A DNA stretch of 64,000 bases from Hyaloperonospora brassicae (Eukaryota > Oomycota > Peronosporomycetes > Peronosporales > Peronosporaceae): positions 1 to 64,000 of the forward strand of contig CANTFL010001111.1 in assembly GCA_947650285.1 (NCBI GenBank), given 5' to 3'. The position numbers and the translations under genes are program-made. Below, one piece after another: positions 41,186 to 52,889 of this stretch; the first letter of the stretch is position 1, and every line of letters starts with the position of its first letter. The notes under the pieces were generated by a model. The model was not told the origin of the DNA. It was given only the letters and a program-made list of their open reading frames with translations, and made no database searches.

Positions 41186-42177
41186 CTGAAAGGTTTCCTC
41201 AACTTTTTGTTCAGTCTTTTGACACCGCAGAAACGACGCCCCACTAGGTGTTGTGCCTGCAATGGTGCTATCGGGTACGCTTGCTGCCTGGCCGAGAAGA
41301 CGGAAATTGCAGAAAACAAATATGTTGCATCCGCTACGCATGCCTACCGCCTGACGCGATCAAAATTACCGCAGGAGTAATAACATTCAAGCAACCAGCT
41401 GCGCATCAAGGAGAGTGGATCGATGGCGTTTGCTTGCGGACACGTAAAATTGCATTGCACGCTGATAGAGTGCGCGATGCTGACGAGTCATTACATTCGG
41501 TCTTCGCATAAAAGGCTGCGAATGGTGATAGTGACGGCGGTGCTGATCTGGATAGTGGTCGTCTGTGAACTGTGTAGATGGACGTAATACTGCCATCTGT
41601 AAGGAAGGATGTAATACGCCGAAGCGTAGATGCGTTGATGCTCTCGGTCCACATTGAACATGTGGCACGACATACTACCAGTCACATGCGCTACATTCCT
41701 GACATCGTTGATCTGCTTGCGCTAACATAGACTAATAATGACCGCGTCATTGCAGATCTGTAGTACAAGCCAAGGTTATCGCTTCTCTTGGTAAACGGTC
41801 TGTTGTGATCATCGAATACACACACAGGCCGACCTGTCACCGCCAGACCACAGCAAATCTTCCATTTTTTCAGAGTGCAATGACATCTGTGCGAATATCA
41901 CCAACGAAGCGCATGTGTTTCGATGTGACCCTGAGCCTGTGTATCGTCGCGGGACCGTACGTAGTACGTATTGTTCACATCCCTTTTACAGGTGCTCGGT
42001 CAATCTTACAGCATGTGTATCGGTCACCGTATTTCGTTTATCTCTCGAATTACCGATCACCCAACGCAAATACTATACTGCCTTTGAACCGACGACCGCA
42101 GCACCTACCGCAAGCTTCCGTCTCCGTGAACGATCGTATCTCGCATCCCATTGGCTAAAACTCACCACACCACGCCC
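41186..42177. other. Intergenic region upstream of TRAPPC10
   Basis: No complete gene. At about 41218-41345 (plus) a Cys-rich frame reads RRPTRCCACNGAIGYACC, then ENKYVASATHAYRL, directly after the ubiquitin relic. It could be a decayed zinc finger once fused to ubiquitin, but the match is too weak to call. Confidence 0.35.
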
Positions 42178-45100
42178 ATGGCCGCCGCCACGACGTCGCT
42201 GTACGCGTCCGTCGCGCCGCAGTTCACGCGCGCGCTGCTGCGTCCAGGACTGTGCGTGGGCTACTCGGACGCAGGCGGCGTGTGGCAGCTCCTCTCCCCT
42301 TCGTTGCTGCAGCGGCTCCCCTACGCGCCATCGAGTGGCGCAATCTCGTGGGTGTGACGCAGCGCATCGATCAGCTTCTGCTCCACTTTGTCGAAGTGAC
42401 TGCCGTCGAAAAGGTCGACAGCGACCGGTTCTTGACGTGCGTTTATCTGGTCACATGCGAAGATCTGGACAAGTACAAGAGCATCGTGCGGCCTGCAGTA
42501 GCGGCGTGGGTAGCAGCGATGACTGCTGCTCACATGGAGTGGCTCGTGGTCTACGTGCCCCTCGGGACGCGGCCCAAAGCAGCTGGCACGAACGCACCCA
42601 ATGCTGTGTACAAGAAGATCTATGACCGTCTACGAGCTGACTGTGTGCACAAGAGGAACAGTGGAGCGGCGGCATCAAGTGCGTCGAGTGGGTCTCTGCT
42701 GCAAGAGAGAGTCTGCAAGATCGATGCGCTGGAAGGCACGAGTGTCGTGGGCCAGCGGCAGCAGCAGCATGAGTCCCAGTGGACGGAAGTGCTGCTGCGA
42801 CTGAGGCGGTGTGTCATGCACGCGTTCCAGACCAAGTGTTTTCAGTACGAAGAGAGGCTAAGGATGCTCGACACAAAGCGGGGGCTAGCAGGGTGGGACT
42901 TTGGCGCTTTCTTTGTCGCGAAAGAGAGACTAGCCTTGATGTACCAGCAAATGTGTCTACAAGACGATGCAATTCGACATGTAAGTCGTGGAGTGGCTGC
43001 TATGTGTAGACATGGCTCGCGACATGGAGTTAACGTTATGTCGCTGTTCAGTTGGACGAGCTGGACGCGATTTTTATCAACTCGAGTGCGACAGAAAAGC
43101 GAGCGTTTCAATCTGCCAACAGCACAGTGTTCGAGCGACACGACCCCATCTTCACACAGTCTCCGGTGCGGTTCATTTAGTCGGATGTGACCGTTGGGTA
43201 TCTCTCTCTCTCCTGACGAATTTTTGGGTTTGCTGTATAGCTGACACTAGACCTTTACGAAGTTCAGCAGCTCATTGCATCCAACCGCGCGTCAGCCCGA
43301 CATATCTTACTGTACTGTTTTTGTCGGCAGATCCGCACACTGTATGTCATGGGTAGTTATTGTCAGCTATTGGAGCGTGCCAGCTCGTTTATCGAGTTGT
43401 TTCTGAGCGAATTGAAGGAGCTAGCATCTGAAGGCATTCTGGATTGGCACCAACCCTTTTTGTGGGCGCTAGGCGCGTGTATGGAAGTTTCGCGTGCATG
43501 TGAGTTGTCGTGGAGTGGCCGTGATGATGAACGAGCGGCTTTCAGCGTACTTGAACAAACGACCCAAGCAAATTCTACCGCGGCAATGTCTCGCGCTCTT
43601 GGAAGTGTGTTCTACCTTGCACGACGAATACTCAAGAGCGCTGCGAAGTTTATACGAAACAGGAATAATTCTCATATGTCGCGTCCGAATACAACAAATG
43701 CCGATCCTGCAGACGTGTCGGTAACATGGTATCATCAACTCGAGCAAGCGTTCGTGTCTCCGGAATGGCAGCGATCAGGAACTTGTGGCTTCTACGAGCA
43801 TTGCCTATCCGAGATTACACGTCTCGCTTCGATGCACTTTTCACAGTCTGGCCGCCACCGTTTTGCTGTGTTTCTTGACGCGGAATGTGCACAGTACCAT
43901 ATTGCACGTGGGGAATACAAGAGTGCATTGCGACTTCTGCGTGCGCTTATGCAGCGAAGCAAGCAAGATGGTTGGTGGTCAATATATGGTGCTTGCGTGC
44001 AAAGTGTCTACCGTGCAGAGCTGAGCTTAGGGCGATTCTCACAAGCGATGGCGGCCTGCCTTACGTTGTTGCAGCTTGCGCAGAAAGGACAAGACAATGG
44101 GAGCAACGAACGGATGGCACAGCTTATGGTTGCTCATTTGGCTCGTCACGATAGTAGGAAAGCGGCAAGTGAAGTCGTTGTCTCAGCTGGAGATATCGGC
44201 AGCCTTCGCAGCGATCCGGCCATGGGCATGGACGAATTGTTCAAGTGTACGCTGGCAGTCGAGACAGCTCTGACTGGTGGCAGCGTACTAGAGCACGGGG
44301 ATATTTGTGCTGCCTTGGCCATCGCAAGTGCGTTTCCTGGGAACGTGCTGTTTGATAAAGTTTGCGTTCGGTTTGCAAAGACGATATGCCCGCGTAAGAC
44401 TTTGGCCACAAAAGCGTCATCGGACTGTGAGTATCCGGGACTGAATGAAAGCATTGATGTTGACGCTTGCGTTGTGAGCATTGCAGAAAAGGCGTCGGGT
44501 GACACGTTGGCACACGAGATCAACTGCCGTCACTCGAACAGGACTGTCATGGTCGAGTCAGCAACGACTTGTGACGATGCTACTGAGAACGTCCACGGGC
44601 AGGACACAGAATTGATACTGGAGAAGAACGACGTTCACGTCGATGACAAAACGGGTGTCAGTTTGGTGTTCCGACACGCAGACGTCCCGGTAGGGCAATA
44701 CACATGCACTGGTGTCGAGTGCGTCCTCGCGGGAAACACTTTTTGCTTGCTCTCGCCTAGCGCGCTTCCCCTCGTTGATTTCGAAATTTGTGCCGAAGGA
44801 AGCGCGATAGAAGTCGCTATTGACGGAGCCCCGCTACTTGTGCCGCGGCCGTTCGCAGAAGTGGAAACGGTTGCAGTCTCGATCGAGGCGAACAACGACA
44901 CGGCGACAAATGGAGTCCTCGATGTACGTGTTTTCAGACGAACTGATGGTGACGACAGAAACGAATGTATTATGCAAGGTTGTGGCAAAGTGAACAAAGG
45001 TAGAAGTAGTGGTGAAGAAGAGTGCAACATCCGATTGATGGGGATACGGCTGGTTGATGGGACAAGGCCGGGTGCTGCAGACTCGGAAGATGCCACCGAC

Positions 45101-46159
45101 CGTTGCCACTTTGCAAGTCACGAAGAGTCGAACAGGTCGTTAAGTGTTGCACTCCCGACATTGCTTCGCGGTGACTCACTCCGGTATATTGTATCGCTAG
45201 CCATACCGCGTGTCCGTTTCGTTGATGGCAGCTCTGATCCAGCGGGTCAGAACAGGGACGCCAACATCATTCATGTACAGGCAACAGTGCGATATCAACG
45301 GGATCGCTTGATGTCAAGTGTTTCAACAGCGCCGACAGAAGTGTGCTGTGCAGAGTCGACATTCCGCGTGCTGCAGCCGCTGACGGAGACCGTGCGTCTA
45401 AAACGCGTCGGCATGAGAATATTCGCGTCCATCACACTCGTGTGCAATCCTTTCATTTCCATTGTTCTTCAAGGATACCGACTGCGATGCCCCGGACAAG
45501 CTGGCAACCATCCGTCGATACGTGTAGAGCAAGACTTGAACGCAAAGTTGCGAGGCTCAACTCTGCAGCCGGATGACCGCCTGCATCTTGCGTTCACACT
45601 AGCCTGCAGCACAGATTTCGAGAAGGCGGTGTCTGACAGCTACTGCGCACTTCAACTCGATATCACGTTCGGTGGCAATGAAACATGGCTGAAGACCTTG
45701 ACTGTACGTGTGCCGCTGACGGCCGTTATAGGGCGATGCTACCGAATCGATATACGCCCAGAAGGCCAGGACGACGTGCAGATGTATACCGGCAAAATTG
45801 TCGAGACGTCTGCTAGCAAACCTGTCACCTTCCAAGTCCGGGTGCAAGAGGAAACGAAGAAGTCGAACGAGGCCACCACGGCAAACGACGACAGAACCAC
45901 GTTATCGTTACGTCTGGACGAAAGCAGCGAGCACGACTGGATTTTGCTGGGAAAGCAGCTCGAGCGCTTTCATTTCGACCGTTGCTCACAGAGTCATGAT
46001 GAAGATTGGCGCAAGTTCGAGACACAGAAAAGGTTCTTGGCCACCCGTTCAGGTCTACTGCGATTCCCTGCTTTCCTCCTTGAGGTCGACGGCAATCCGG
46101 TTCCGGCCGCACGCGTATACTGTCAACAGAGCTGCCGGCAAGTATTAGCAAGCGAATGA
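42178..46159 (+). CDS. TRAPPC10: TRAPP II subunit TRAPPC10 (Trs130-like), three exons, one apparent frameshift
   Basis: Exons 42178-42980, 43052-43165 and 43241-46159; introns 71 bp (GTAAGT...TTCAG) and 75 bp (GTGCGG...TATAG). The inferred product is about 1278 residues, close to human TRAPPC10 (about 1260). Recognisable N-terminal parts are VGYSDAGGVWQLLSPSLLQR and, after a shift of frame, LRAIEWRNLVGVTQRID. KIYDRLRADCVHKRN and GWDFGAFFVAKERLALMYQQ are the conserved TRAPPC10 segment. The second exon gives LDELDAIFINSS and the third HILLYCFCRQIRTLYV. The C-terminal half is beta-rich, as in the family. The frameshift sits at the CCCC run 42318-42321, where one more C would restore the frame. 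The complex activates Rab11/Ypt31 at the trans-Golgi. Confidence 0.85.
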
Positions 46160-46261
46160 ATTTGGGATGATGCTTCAGCTTCGAGCCACCACGAGGACCG
46201 GTTTCACTCATCGCATGTAAGCCAGCGGTATGGCGGTGGCAAATAGAGATTCGACGTCAGC

Positions 46262-48007
46262 TTATGCCGCATCACCATCAACCAGAATGCCAAGCTCACG
46301 CATTTGTTGCCGCTTGTCTTCGCAGTTCACGTACGAGTCGCCATTGCGAATGTGCCACAGAGCGCCACCTAAATTCACGCCCCAGGCTGCGCGTGGGTAC
46401 GGCGCTTCAGGCGGCACGAAATACCTTGTGCTCATCGAAGCACAAGTACCACCGTGCAGACTCGCATACGCTTGGAAAGCTGGTAGGATAATATCGTGCC
46501 AACGCTGATCGTTAGCATGCCAAACAAAGCCAACGTCATCCAGCTCTGCACGCAATTGAGGCGACAGTGCAACTTTGCCCGAGCGTACTCGTGTGATCCA
46601 TTGGCCAAGTTTGAAGCCCCGCGTGGGGACCGGCCAGTTAGGGTCGCGGTCGGGTACGATAAAGTCCGTCGTCACAAGAGCGTCGTTGCCGTGGAGTCTC
46701 CGGTACGTGGTCAGTGCCGGAATGACCACACTGCGGACGGTCTTCTCGACGCGGTGGCACGCATTCCAGACAAAACCTAGAGCGTCGAGCTCTTTTCGGA
46801 ATGCGTGTACTTGAGCATCAAATGCGCCGCGTCGCATGTTTTTCACCGTGTTCCCCAGCTTCATTCCCCATGAGTCCTGAGGCCAAGGCTCCTTCGAAGG
46901 CACGACAAAATCCTGCCCTACATTGCAGTGGCCATACTGCTCGGAGAAGACTACAAGCGCAGGAAAGATGCTTTCGGCCCACGCCTTGTCACTGAGTCGA
47001 AACGAGAATCCCAGATCCTCCAACTCCTTCCTGCTATCTCGAACTTGCGTTGCATAGCCCCCTGCACGCACCATGACCACCTGGCGTCCGAGCTTGTATC
47101 CCTTGAGTTCATCCGGCCACCTCGGGTCCTTGTCGTGAGACGGGATCGTAAACGTCAGCGGTACGTCTACATGGCCGTACAGCTCCCGGTACCGCCTCAA
47201 ACCGGGCAGAAAGAACGTATGCCACTTGGTATCTCCAACTCTCCACACGAACCCGAGCTCGTTCAGTGCATCCACCTGGTGCTTTGGCAAGGGCGGCAAC
47301 GCCGGACTGCCCAACCGCAGCTTCTTGTCCTTGCGCTCTCTCCTTTGCTGCTTGTCCTGCTGCGCTTGTTTCCTCATCTTGGCAACTGCAAGGCCCAATT
47401 TGTACCCATGTGTCGCACGCGGCCACAACGCCGCGGCCTCGTTGGATCGGGGTGGCACGACAAACTTCTGCGGCACAAACAGGTGGCCATAGAGCGCTGC
47501 GTAGGTCGTCAAGGCCGGCAGACACACTTGTTGGAACTGGTACTCGTGCCACGAGGCCAAGGGGAAGCCCATGGCCTGCAGCTCTTGCATCTGCTTGAGC
47601 GTTGGCTTGTTCTTTGGCTCGGACAGAGCCACTGCCGTCGCGTCGGTCTTGAGCGACTGCATGAACCGATGGACCTTTGCGCCCAGCGGCATCTCGTGCA
47701 CCTCCAGTGGCCACTCGTCGGTCGGCGGCACGACAAAGCTGAACGGCACTGCAAAGTGCGCTTCGAGGGCGTAGAACGTGCGCAACGCGAGCACCAGTTG
47801 GCTCCGAGCGCTTTTGCTGCGACCAGTGGACGTCGCGGGGGAGCGACTGGCGCAGGCGAACGCGCGCGCGATCGTCGGTGCGCACACGGAGTGGACACGC
47901 GCAGCAGGTGCGCCCCCGCGTGGCAGCGACAGGGGACGTATCAACTGCAGCAGCAGTAGACGACGCCGCGGCATTTCGACCAGTGCTTTTGTGGGCAAAG
48001 GGTACAT
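46262..48007 (-). CDS. Tandem helicase-associated-domain protein, probably mitochondrial
   Basis: About 581 residues from the ATG at 48007 (MYPLPTKALVEMPRRRL); 47974 (MPRRRLLLLQLIRPL) is the alternative start. The open frame extends to 48106, but an initiator-like signal overlaps that ATG, so I place translation downstream. Residues after the first 70 form six repeats of about 75 residues. Each runs through a pattern like W...LPAL..Y..LYGH..VP..FVVP...WP....G.KLG..V..MR and ends LGF. This is the helicase-associated (HA) domain, here without any helicase. The N-terminus is rich in Arg, Leu and Ser and lacks acidic residues, so it resembles a mitochondrial presequence. Function unknown. It converges with TRAPPC10, 102 bases away. 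Confidence 0.85.
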   Translation of the reverse strand: MYPLPTKALVEMPRRRLLLLQLIRPLSLPRGGAPAARVHSVCAPTIARAFACASRSPATSTGRSKSARSQLVLALRTFYALEAHFAVPFSFVVPPTDEWPLEVHEMPLGAKVHRFMQSLKTDATAVALSEPKNKPTLKQMQELQAMGFPLASWHEYQFQQVCLPALTTYAALYGHLFVPQKFVVPPRSNEAAALWPRATHGYKLGLAVAKMRKQAQQDKQQRRERKDKKLRLGSPALPPLPKHQVDALNELGFVWRVGDTKWHTFFLPGLRRYRELYGHVDVPLTFTIPSHDKDPRWPDELKGYKLGRQVVMVRAGGYATQVRDSRKELEDLGFSFRLSDKAWAESIFPALVVFSEQYGHCNVGQDFVVPSKEPWPQDSWGMKLGNTVKNMRRGAFDAQVHAFRKELDALGFVWNACHRVEKTVRSVVIPALTTYRRLHGNDALVTTDFIVPDRDPNWPVPTRGFKLGQWITRVRSGKVALSPQLRAELDDVGFVWHANDQRWHDIILPAFQAYASLHGGTCASMSTRYFVPPEAPYPRAAWGVNLGGALWHIRNGDSYVNCEDKRQQMRELGILVDGDAA

Positions 48008-48019
48008 TTGAAAGGCGAA

Positions 48020-48044
48020 GTGGTCGGTCGGTCGGTCGGTCGGT
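48020..48044. repeat. GGTC tetranucleotide run in the leader of the HA-repeat gene
   Basis: Five to six GGTC units on the plus strand just upstream of the chosen start codon. Confidence 0.8.
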
Positions 48045-48086
48045 TTTGTGGAGTTGGGATGTTCAATTGGTGTTGTGGCATGGGAG

Positions 48087-48106
48087 GGCGAAAGTGGGGA
48101 ATGCAT
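48087..48106 (-). promoter_or_regulatory. Initiator-like promoter element of the HA-repeat gene
   Basis: The minus strand reads GCATTCCCCACTTTCGCCC, similar to the oomycete INR plus FPR pattern (YCAYTYY followed by a TTT-containing pyrimidine stretch). It overlaps the most upstream ATG of the frame, which argues for one of the downstream starts. Confidence 0.4.
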
Positions 48107-48199
48107 ATACGTACTTTAGTGGCAGCAGGTACTGTGTGTAGTACGTTGTCGACGTATTGACTGAAATGGCAAATTTGTGGTGTCAGGAGAGGACAAATG

Positions 48200-48445
48200 C
48201 TACAGGTACGAGCCGTACTTGACCCTTCTTTTGTTTTCTTGTCGAAGGGGTCGAAGGACGAAGAGCCGTTGTGCTTGCTGCTGTGTTGGATCCACTAGAC
48301 GAACTTTGCCATTTTGGTGTGTATAGAGCCGTCGCGCACTGCTAGCACAGATGTCGCACAGCACTGGAAAAGAAGCGAGTTCGAATTTCCGCTGCGTCGG
48401 AAGCGCATGGACCAAATCATCGAGTTGCGTGGTATAGGTGACCAA
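48200..48445 (-). CDS. Unrecognised short ORF
   Basis: An 81-codon frame, open upstream to about 48487, contains PVLCDICASSARRLY and a basic end (RPLRQENKRRVKYGSYL). CxxC and a mixed charged composition make it look more protein-like than the surrounding frames. I do not recognise it. It may be the end of a decayed gene. Confidence 0.2.
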   Translation of the reverse strand: MVTYTTQLDDLVHALPTQRKFELASFPVLCDICASSARRLYTHQNGKVRLVDPTQQQAQRLFVLRPLRQENKRRVKYGSYL

Positions 48446-51400
48446 CGAGTCACGATGGATGTCGTGACCGTGCTTACCGCAGAGTGATCAATTGTTGAGC
48501 GTCCGAAGCTCGTCCATATCGTACGTAGAAGTCACTAGTGTCTGCATGCGCTATGTACAAAGTGCCTTTTCAAGGAGTAAAAACTACGTTAGAACGGTGT
48601 TCTCGTGTCGATGCAAACTGATTGGCAAGTTTATATGTGTACTCCCTCGAAGCCGGCTCATGTGTTGTAGATGCCTAGAAAGCGACACAGTAGCAGCAAA
48701 TAGCACCACACCGTCCGACCACACTAGCAGTAAGTTGCATGGCATTGTTTGACCTAACGTTATTGATCACTGGAATTTCTTCGTCGACGGGCACTGATGA
48801 GAATGTTCTCGTATGGTTGTTTCTGACGCAGTCTCTGGGGAGAAATACAGTAAGTCTGGTACGTGTTGTTATTGGCATCACACCAAATGTCAATGCGAGT
48901 ATCGACGTGTCCGATTATGTTACGTCTTATCCCGTTTGATGACACAGATCAGTATATCAGCAGCAAGTCGTCCAATGAGTGAAGGACGTGCGCAAAGAGT
49001 GGTCATCAGATAGCCATTGAGCAAGTTTGTATTTACATAGAAATAAAGTAAGTATGAACTCATTCATTGAGACGATCAGACATGATCCGCGTTGACTTTT
49101 TATTTCGACAGACAAGCATATCATTTTAGTTGTATTCGCTGCCTCTTTGCTCGCACGTAAGGTCTTAAGGCATCTATCTTCACTTTCATCAGTACAAGTT
49201 ATCTGACGCACTTCAGTATAAACGCAAGTGATCCATTACATTCGAGAAATCTCGTACAACGACCGGCGTACTCGAGCTTGGAACGTAAACAATAGACGAC
49301 TCCATCTGCCGTCTTGGTCGTTGTAAAAGTATAGCAGGAGCTGAGATCGCGTACGTAGATTAGAAACCTCATCTTGATGGGGCCTTGCACAGAAGCCTAT
49401 CGTGGGGCATAGCTTTTACAAGAAGATTATGATTCATTTATCGATTCGTCACACATGTTTTGCACCTCTTTCGAAGTGATTAAGATGAAGGGGTCTTCAT
49501 TGTTGGTATTCCAACTGCAGTAAGCATCGTTCGAACGAGCTGAGTCTAACTATTGTCACGCACAAACTCCTGCATACATGAAAAAGCACAAAGAACTGCA
49601 AATCTACTACAGTGCTCGATGAAGCGATCGCACTGCGTTTGACTCTTATCTATTCCGTTACCTATTCGCAAATGTTGCCTGAACTGTTTCATCTAGCTGA
49701 ACCGCTTACGATCGAGGTACCCGAACTGCTTGCACAGAGCGTTAGCAGTCTCATATAGCACCCCTTTTCACTGGATACAATGTCGCACAACGAATAATGA
49801 TATCGGATTGTTGTGAGAACGTTGTGTGCGTCTATCTTCTCGACGCGATCGGAAACAGATGCTTTTCGTAAAGCAATTTTGTACGGCACATGTGGTGAGG
49901 CTAGATACCTCGACGATACCTACGACGATCATTACAACGATCCGTGACACATGATTGGTTTTGCCTTTAATTTGAATCATTTATTTGTTCAGTTATAGTA
50001 ATAGGGAGATATGGACGTTGGGTATCATGCTCTCGTTGGCCCGTGGCAAGTCACTGATTCCCATTTTGGTATTCGTACACTTGAAGCACAACATCGATCG
50101 GTTCGTGGTTATGAGATTATGGCGCGTCACGAACGGAAGTGTATGCAACGGTGTTGCACGTCAATTCGGACATCCTCTGATTATTGCGTGGACAACTGTA
50201 GCATACAAGGAGTATTGTAGCACAAGGTGAACTGATATAGGGTTCCATCTCATATACCAAACCAAAGCACTATTTATGTACGGGCGGAACCCTACTGGTA
50301 TATATCGTGCTAAGTACGAATATCAGCTGCAGACATTGTCAGTTATCACACGTGTGTGTCTATTCATCTTCAACGGCAGAAACCGTCGTCTAAGGCCATC
50401 CCATGTAAGGTTGTACTACCTATTCGTTTACTTCACGGGATTGTATACCCTTATCTTGGCTTACATACGCTTGGTATATTGTCTTTGATAATTATAAACA
50501 AATTCAGTTTACATTTCGAGCAAAACAGGCCAGGTGCTAAGGAAGTCGCATTCGCGAAAATGCTATTAATTTATGGACATTTTCACTGCTATACGAGCTA
50601 GTTCAAAATTTGAGTCGTTAGGTTAGCAGACCCTGCGAGCTGAGTGGATCGTTGATCCGCAGTTATCCTCTGTATCAGTAATTATAGTAGCTACTCTTCA
50701 CTGCTAATCACAGATATAGCTGATCAACATCACAATAACACCGCAATTTAGTAAGGACGGAATTGTCAATATGGATACCCTCAAACCCAGATCAATGGCC
50801 AGTTTTGTGACCGAGTATCACGCAATATTAGCCCAGTGCCTAACACAAAAATGTGGACATTCGCCACACTAGTTCAATACATGTCGTACTATGTATCCGC
50901 TCTTTCCATCTTGAATGGCGTCACCTTTGACGAATAGTCTTCACAAACACATAAGCGTAACATTTGTATGCTTTTTCTTGTCTACCCTATCACTTGGCCG
51001 ATTGTTGATTTCGAGGTTTGGCTCACCCAAGATCGACAAAAGGGGCCTTTAACGAAATGAAGATGATGCATGATCCAAATTGTCGGATGTGATTGACCCG
51101 AACCTCGAAAGTGATGATATGCCAAGTGTAAGAGCAAATATATAAACACTTGATATTCGTGCGACGATGATCTCACCGACTCATATTCCTTCGAGTCGAC
51201 ATATGAATGAGTTCAATGTCGAATGGTAGATGCAGACACGAAAGCGTTAGACCGTTTGGATAAGTATTGACTTCATTGTTGGTCCAATATTCAGCAATCA
51301 GGATACGGGATGTCAAGAGCATATAATGCTTACCATAGTTCTAACCACCAAATTATTCTGCATTGCAATCTACTTCAACTGTACAGATCGCGGAGCAGTC

Positions 51401-51907
51401 TCGTTCGATCAGTGTCATTTGTCCACCGATGGGAAGAAGGTGCATTGACTTTACAAATTTGATATCGTTACACATGTCTTATTTCATTGTTTGGGATGGA
51501 TACTGTCGTCTTTGGAATTAGTCATGATTATCGTCCAAGACGCGCACCAGCTAAATTCGAATTACGATTAAGACGTAATCTAGCATTGACATTACGTACG
51601 AATCTCCTCTCATCTTTAGGGTGTTGATATCAATGAAAGTCACGACACCAATGAAAGATTCAAATGAGCAAATTGAGTTTGATAATAGAAGATTCTGATT
51701 GTCGACGAGGTCTGACAGACGACACGCTTGAAGCTGTATAAAGTCTAAATTTAGCGCAGTAGCAGTAGAGGTCGGTAAGCTTGTGCTAATTTTTTTAACA
51801 GTGGCCGGAGATGTTCTGTATACATAATACATTTTAGAGCGTATTAAGCTGCAGCAAAGGTTAAGGCAAGAGAAGAGAGCTTTATGCTATTTATGATTGA
51901 GCAATAA
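48446..51907. other. AT-rich gene-free stretch right of the gene island
   Basis: Composition drops back to AT-rich. No gene, RNA or element that I can identify; frames are all under about 95 codons. Confidence 0.5.
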
Positions 51908-52165
51908 TGTTCTGGAGGCTTACTAAAGAGATGAGTGCACTTGCACTACACCGACACAGCGGTTAGAGCCGAATGCAGTCCGTTTAAATCAGTTAAGATC
52001 ATTTGTATTAGATCCAGTGAACCAACTGTCCGAAAAAACATTTCAAGGAGAAACAATAGATTAAACATGCATAATAATAAAGCCATCCGAAAAATACTCT
52101 TCGCGTGAAATTTCTATTGCGTCAAGACTGTGTCAGCAGATTGTGAGACCAATTAGCTAAGCAAG
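51908..52165 (+). repeat. 5' LTR of the third Copia element (approximate)
   Basis: Starts TGTTCTGGAGG and reads TACTAAAGAGATGAGTGCAC shortly after. Alignable to 58496-58745 with many differences. Confidence 0.6.
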
Positions 52166-52889
52166 CTAGACTCGTGAATTTGCATTCATGCATGCGTCAC
52201 CGGTGTCTCTCGCAAGACGTCGCACAGATGCACAGACTGTCGTATCGATCCAGCACTTACAGCGATAACAGCAGGAATATTCTGCGTCCGGATCTATGTA
52301 ATCGTTAAAAAAACAACAAGGATTAATAATGATAAGCTCGGAGACCCTTAAAACAAGAGACGGCTCGCACTACAAGCCCAAACTGACCGGTCGTTTGAAC
52401 TGGCGTTGTTGAAGAACGTGTAAACTCAAGGCAATCGGCGGGAGCCAAGAATGACTCGATTGGTGACACAACGACTTCGGGTGATTACAGCAACATCAAC
52501 GGAGAATACGAGCTCGGTACAGTAGAGGCAAAAAATTAAGGGTTCAAGACACAATTGTGTGACCTCAGCTACGCGCGATGCGAAAAAAGCAGAGGCGACA
52601 CGACAAAGAGCTTGCAGAAACGTTCACAATGCTGCAAGCAGAGATAGTAGCCCAGAAGCCGCAGCAGGAAAAACACCACGAAGCGTATGCAGTCACGCGA
52701 GAGCCACTCAAGTAGGTAAATCGACATCTTTCGGCAGAAGCGAGCTGTAGATTGATCATCGAAGCTCTACAAGTGCAGTCGCAAGTGCTATCGAACAAAA
52801 TTGCCACAATCTTAGCATATTTGCAAGGTGATCTACAAGATATTGCGCGCCAGCATCATTTGCAGATGCGAGTGTGGAGGAGTGGCGAT

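Noticed and set aside
41218..41345. AN1 or ribosomal-protein finger after the ubiquitin relic
   Set aside because: Only a few Cys/His residues match and the spacing does not fit AN1, S27a or L40; kept as a remark only.
43349..46159. TRAPPC10 C-terminal frame as a separate gene starting at 43349
   Set aside because: Upstream exons splice to it in phase and supply the conserved N-terminal TRAPPC10 segments.
46928..47959. 343-codon plus-strand frame over the HA-repeat gene
   Set aside because: It is the antisense shadow of a GC-rich repeat gene; the minus strand has clear HA repeats, the plus frame has none.
48008..48106. 33-codon N-terminal extension of the HA-repeat protein
   Set aside because: Overlaps an initiator-like element and encodes the GGTC simple repeat; the next Met starts a plausible presequence.
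48340..48400. Possible tRNA around the word GAGTTCGAATTTCC
   Set aside because: No cloverleaf arms pair around it, and acceptor and anticodon stems are missing.
52559..52750. Short plus-strand frame with basic Ala/Ser-rich sequence
   Set aside because: Lies inside the decayed Copia element, has no start context or domain, and is too short to support.
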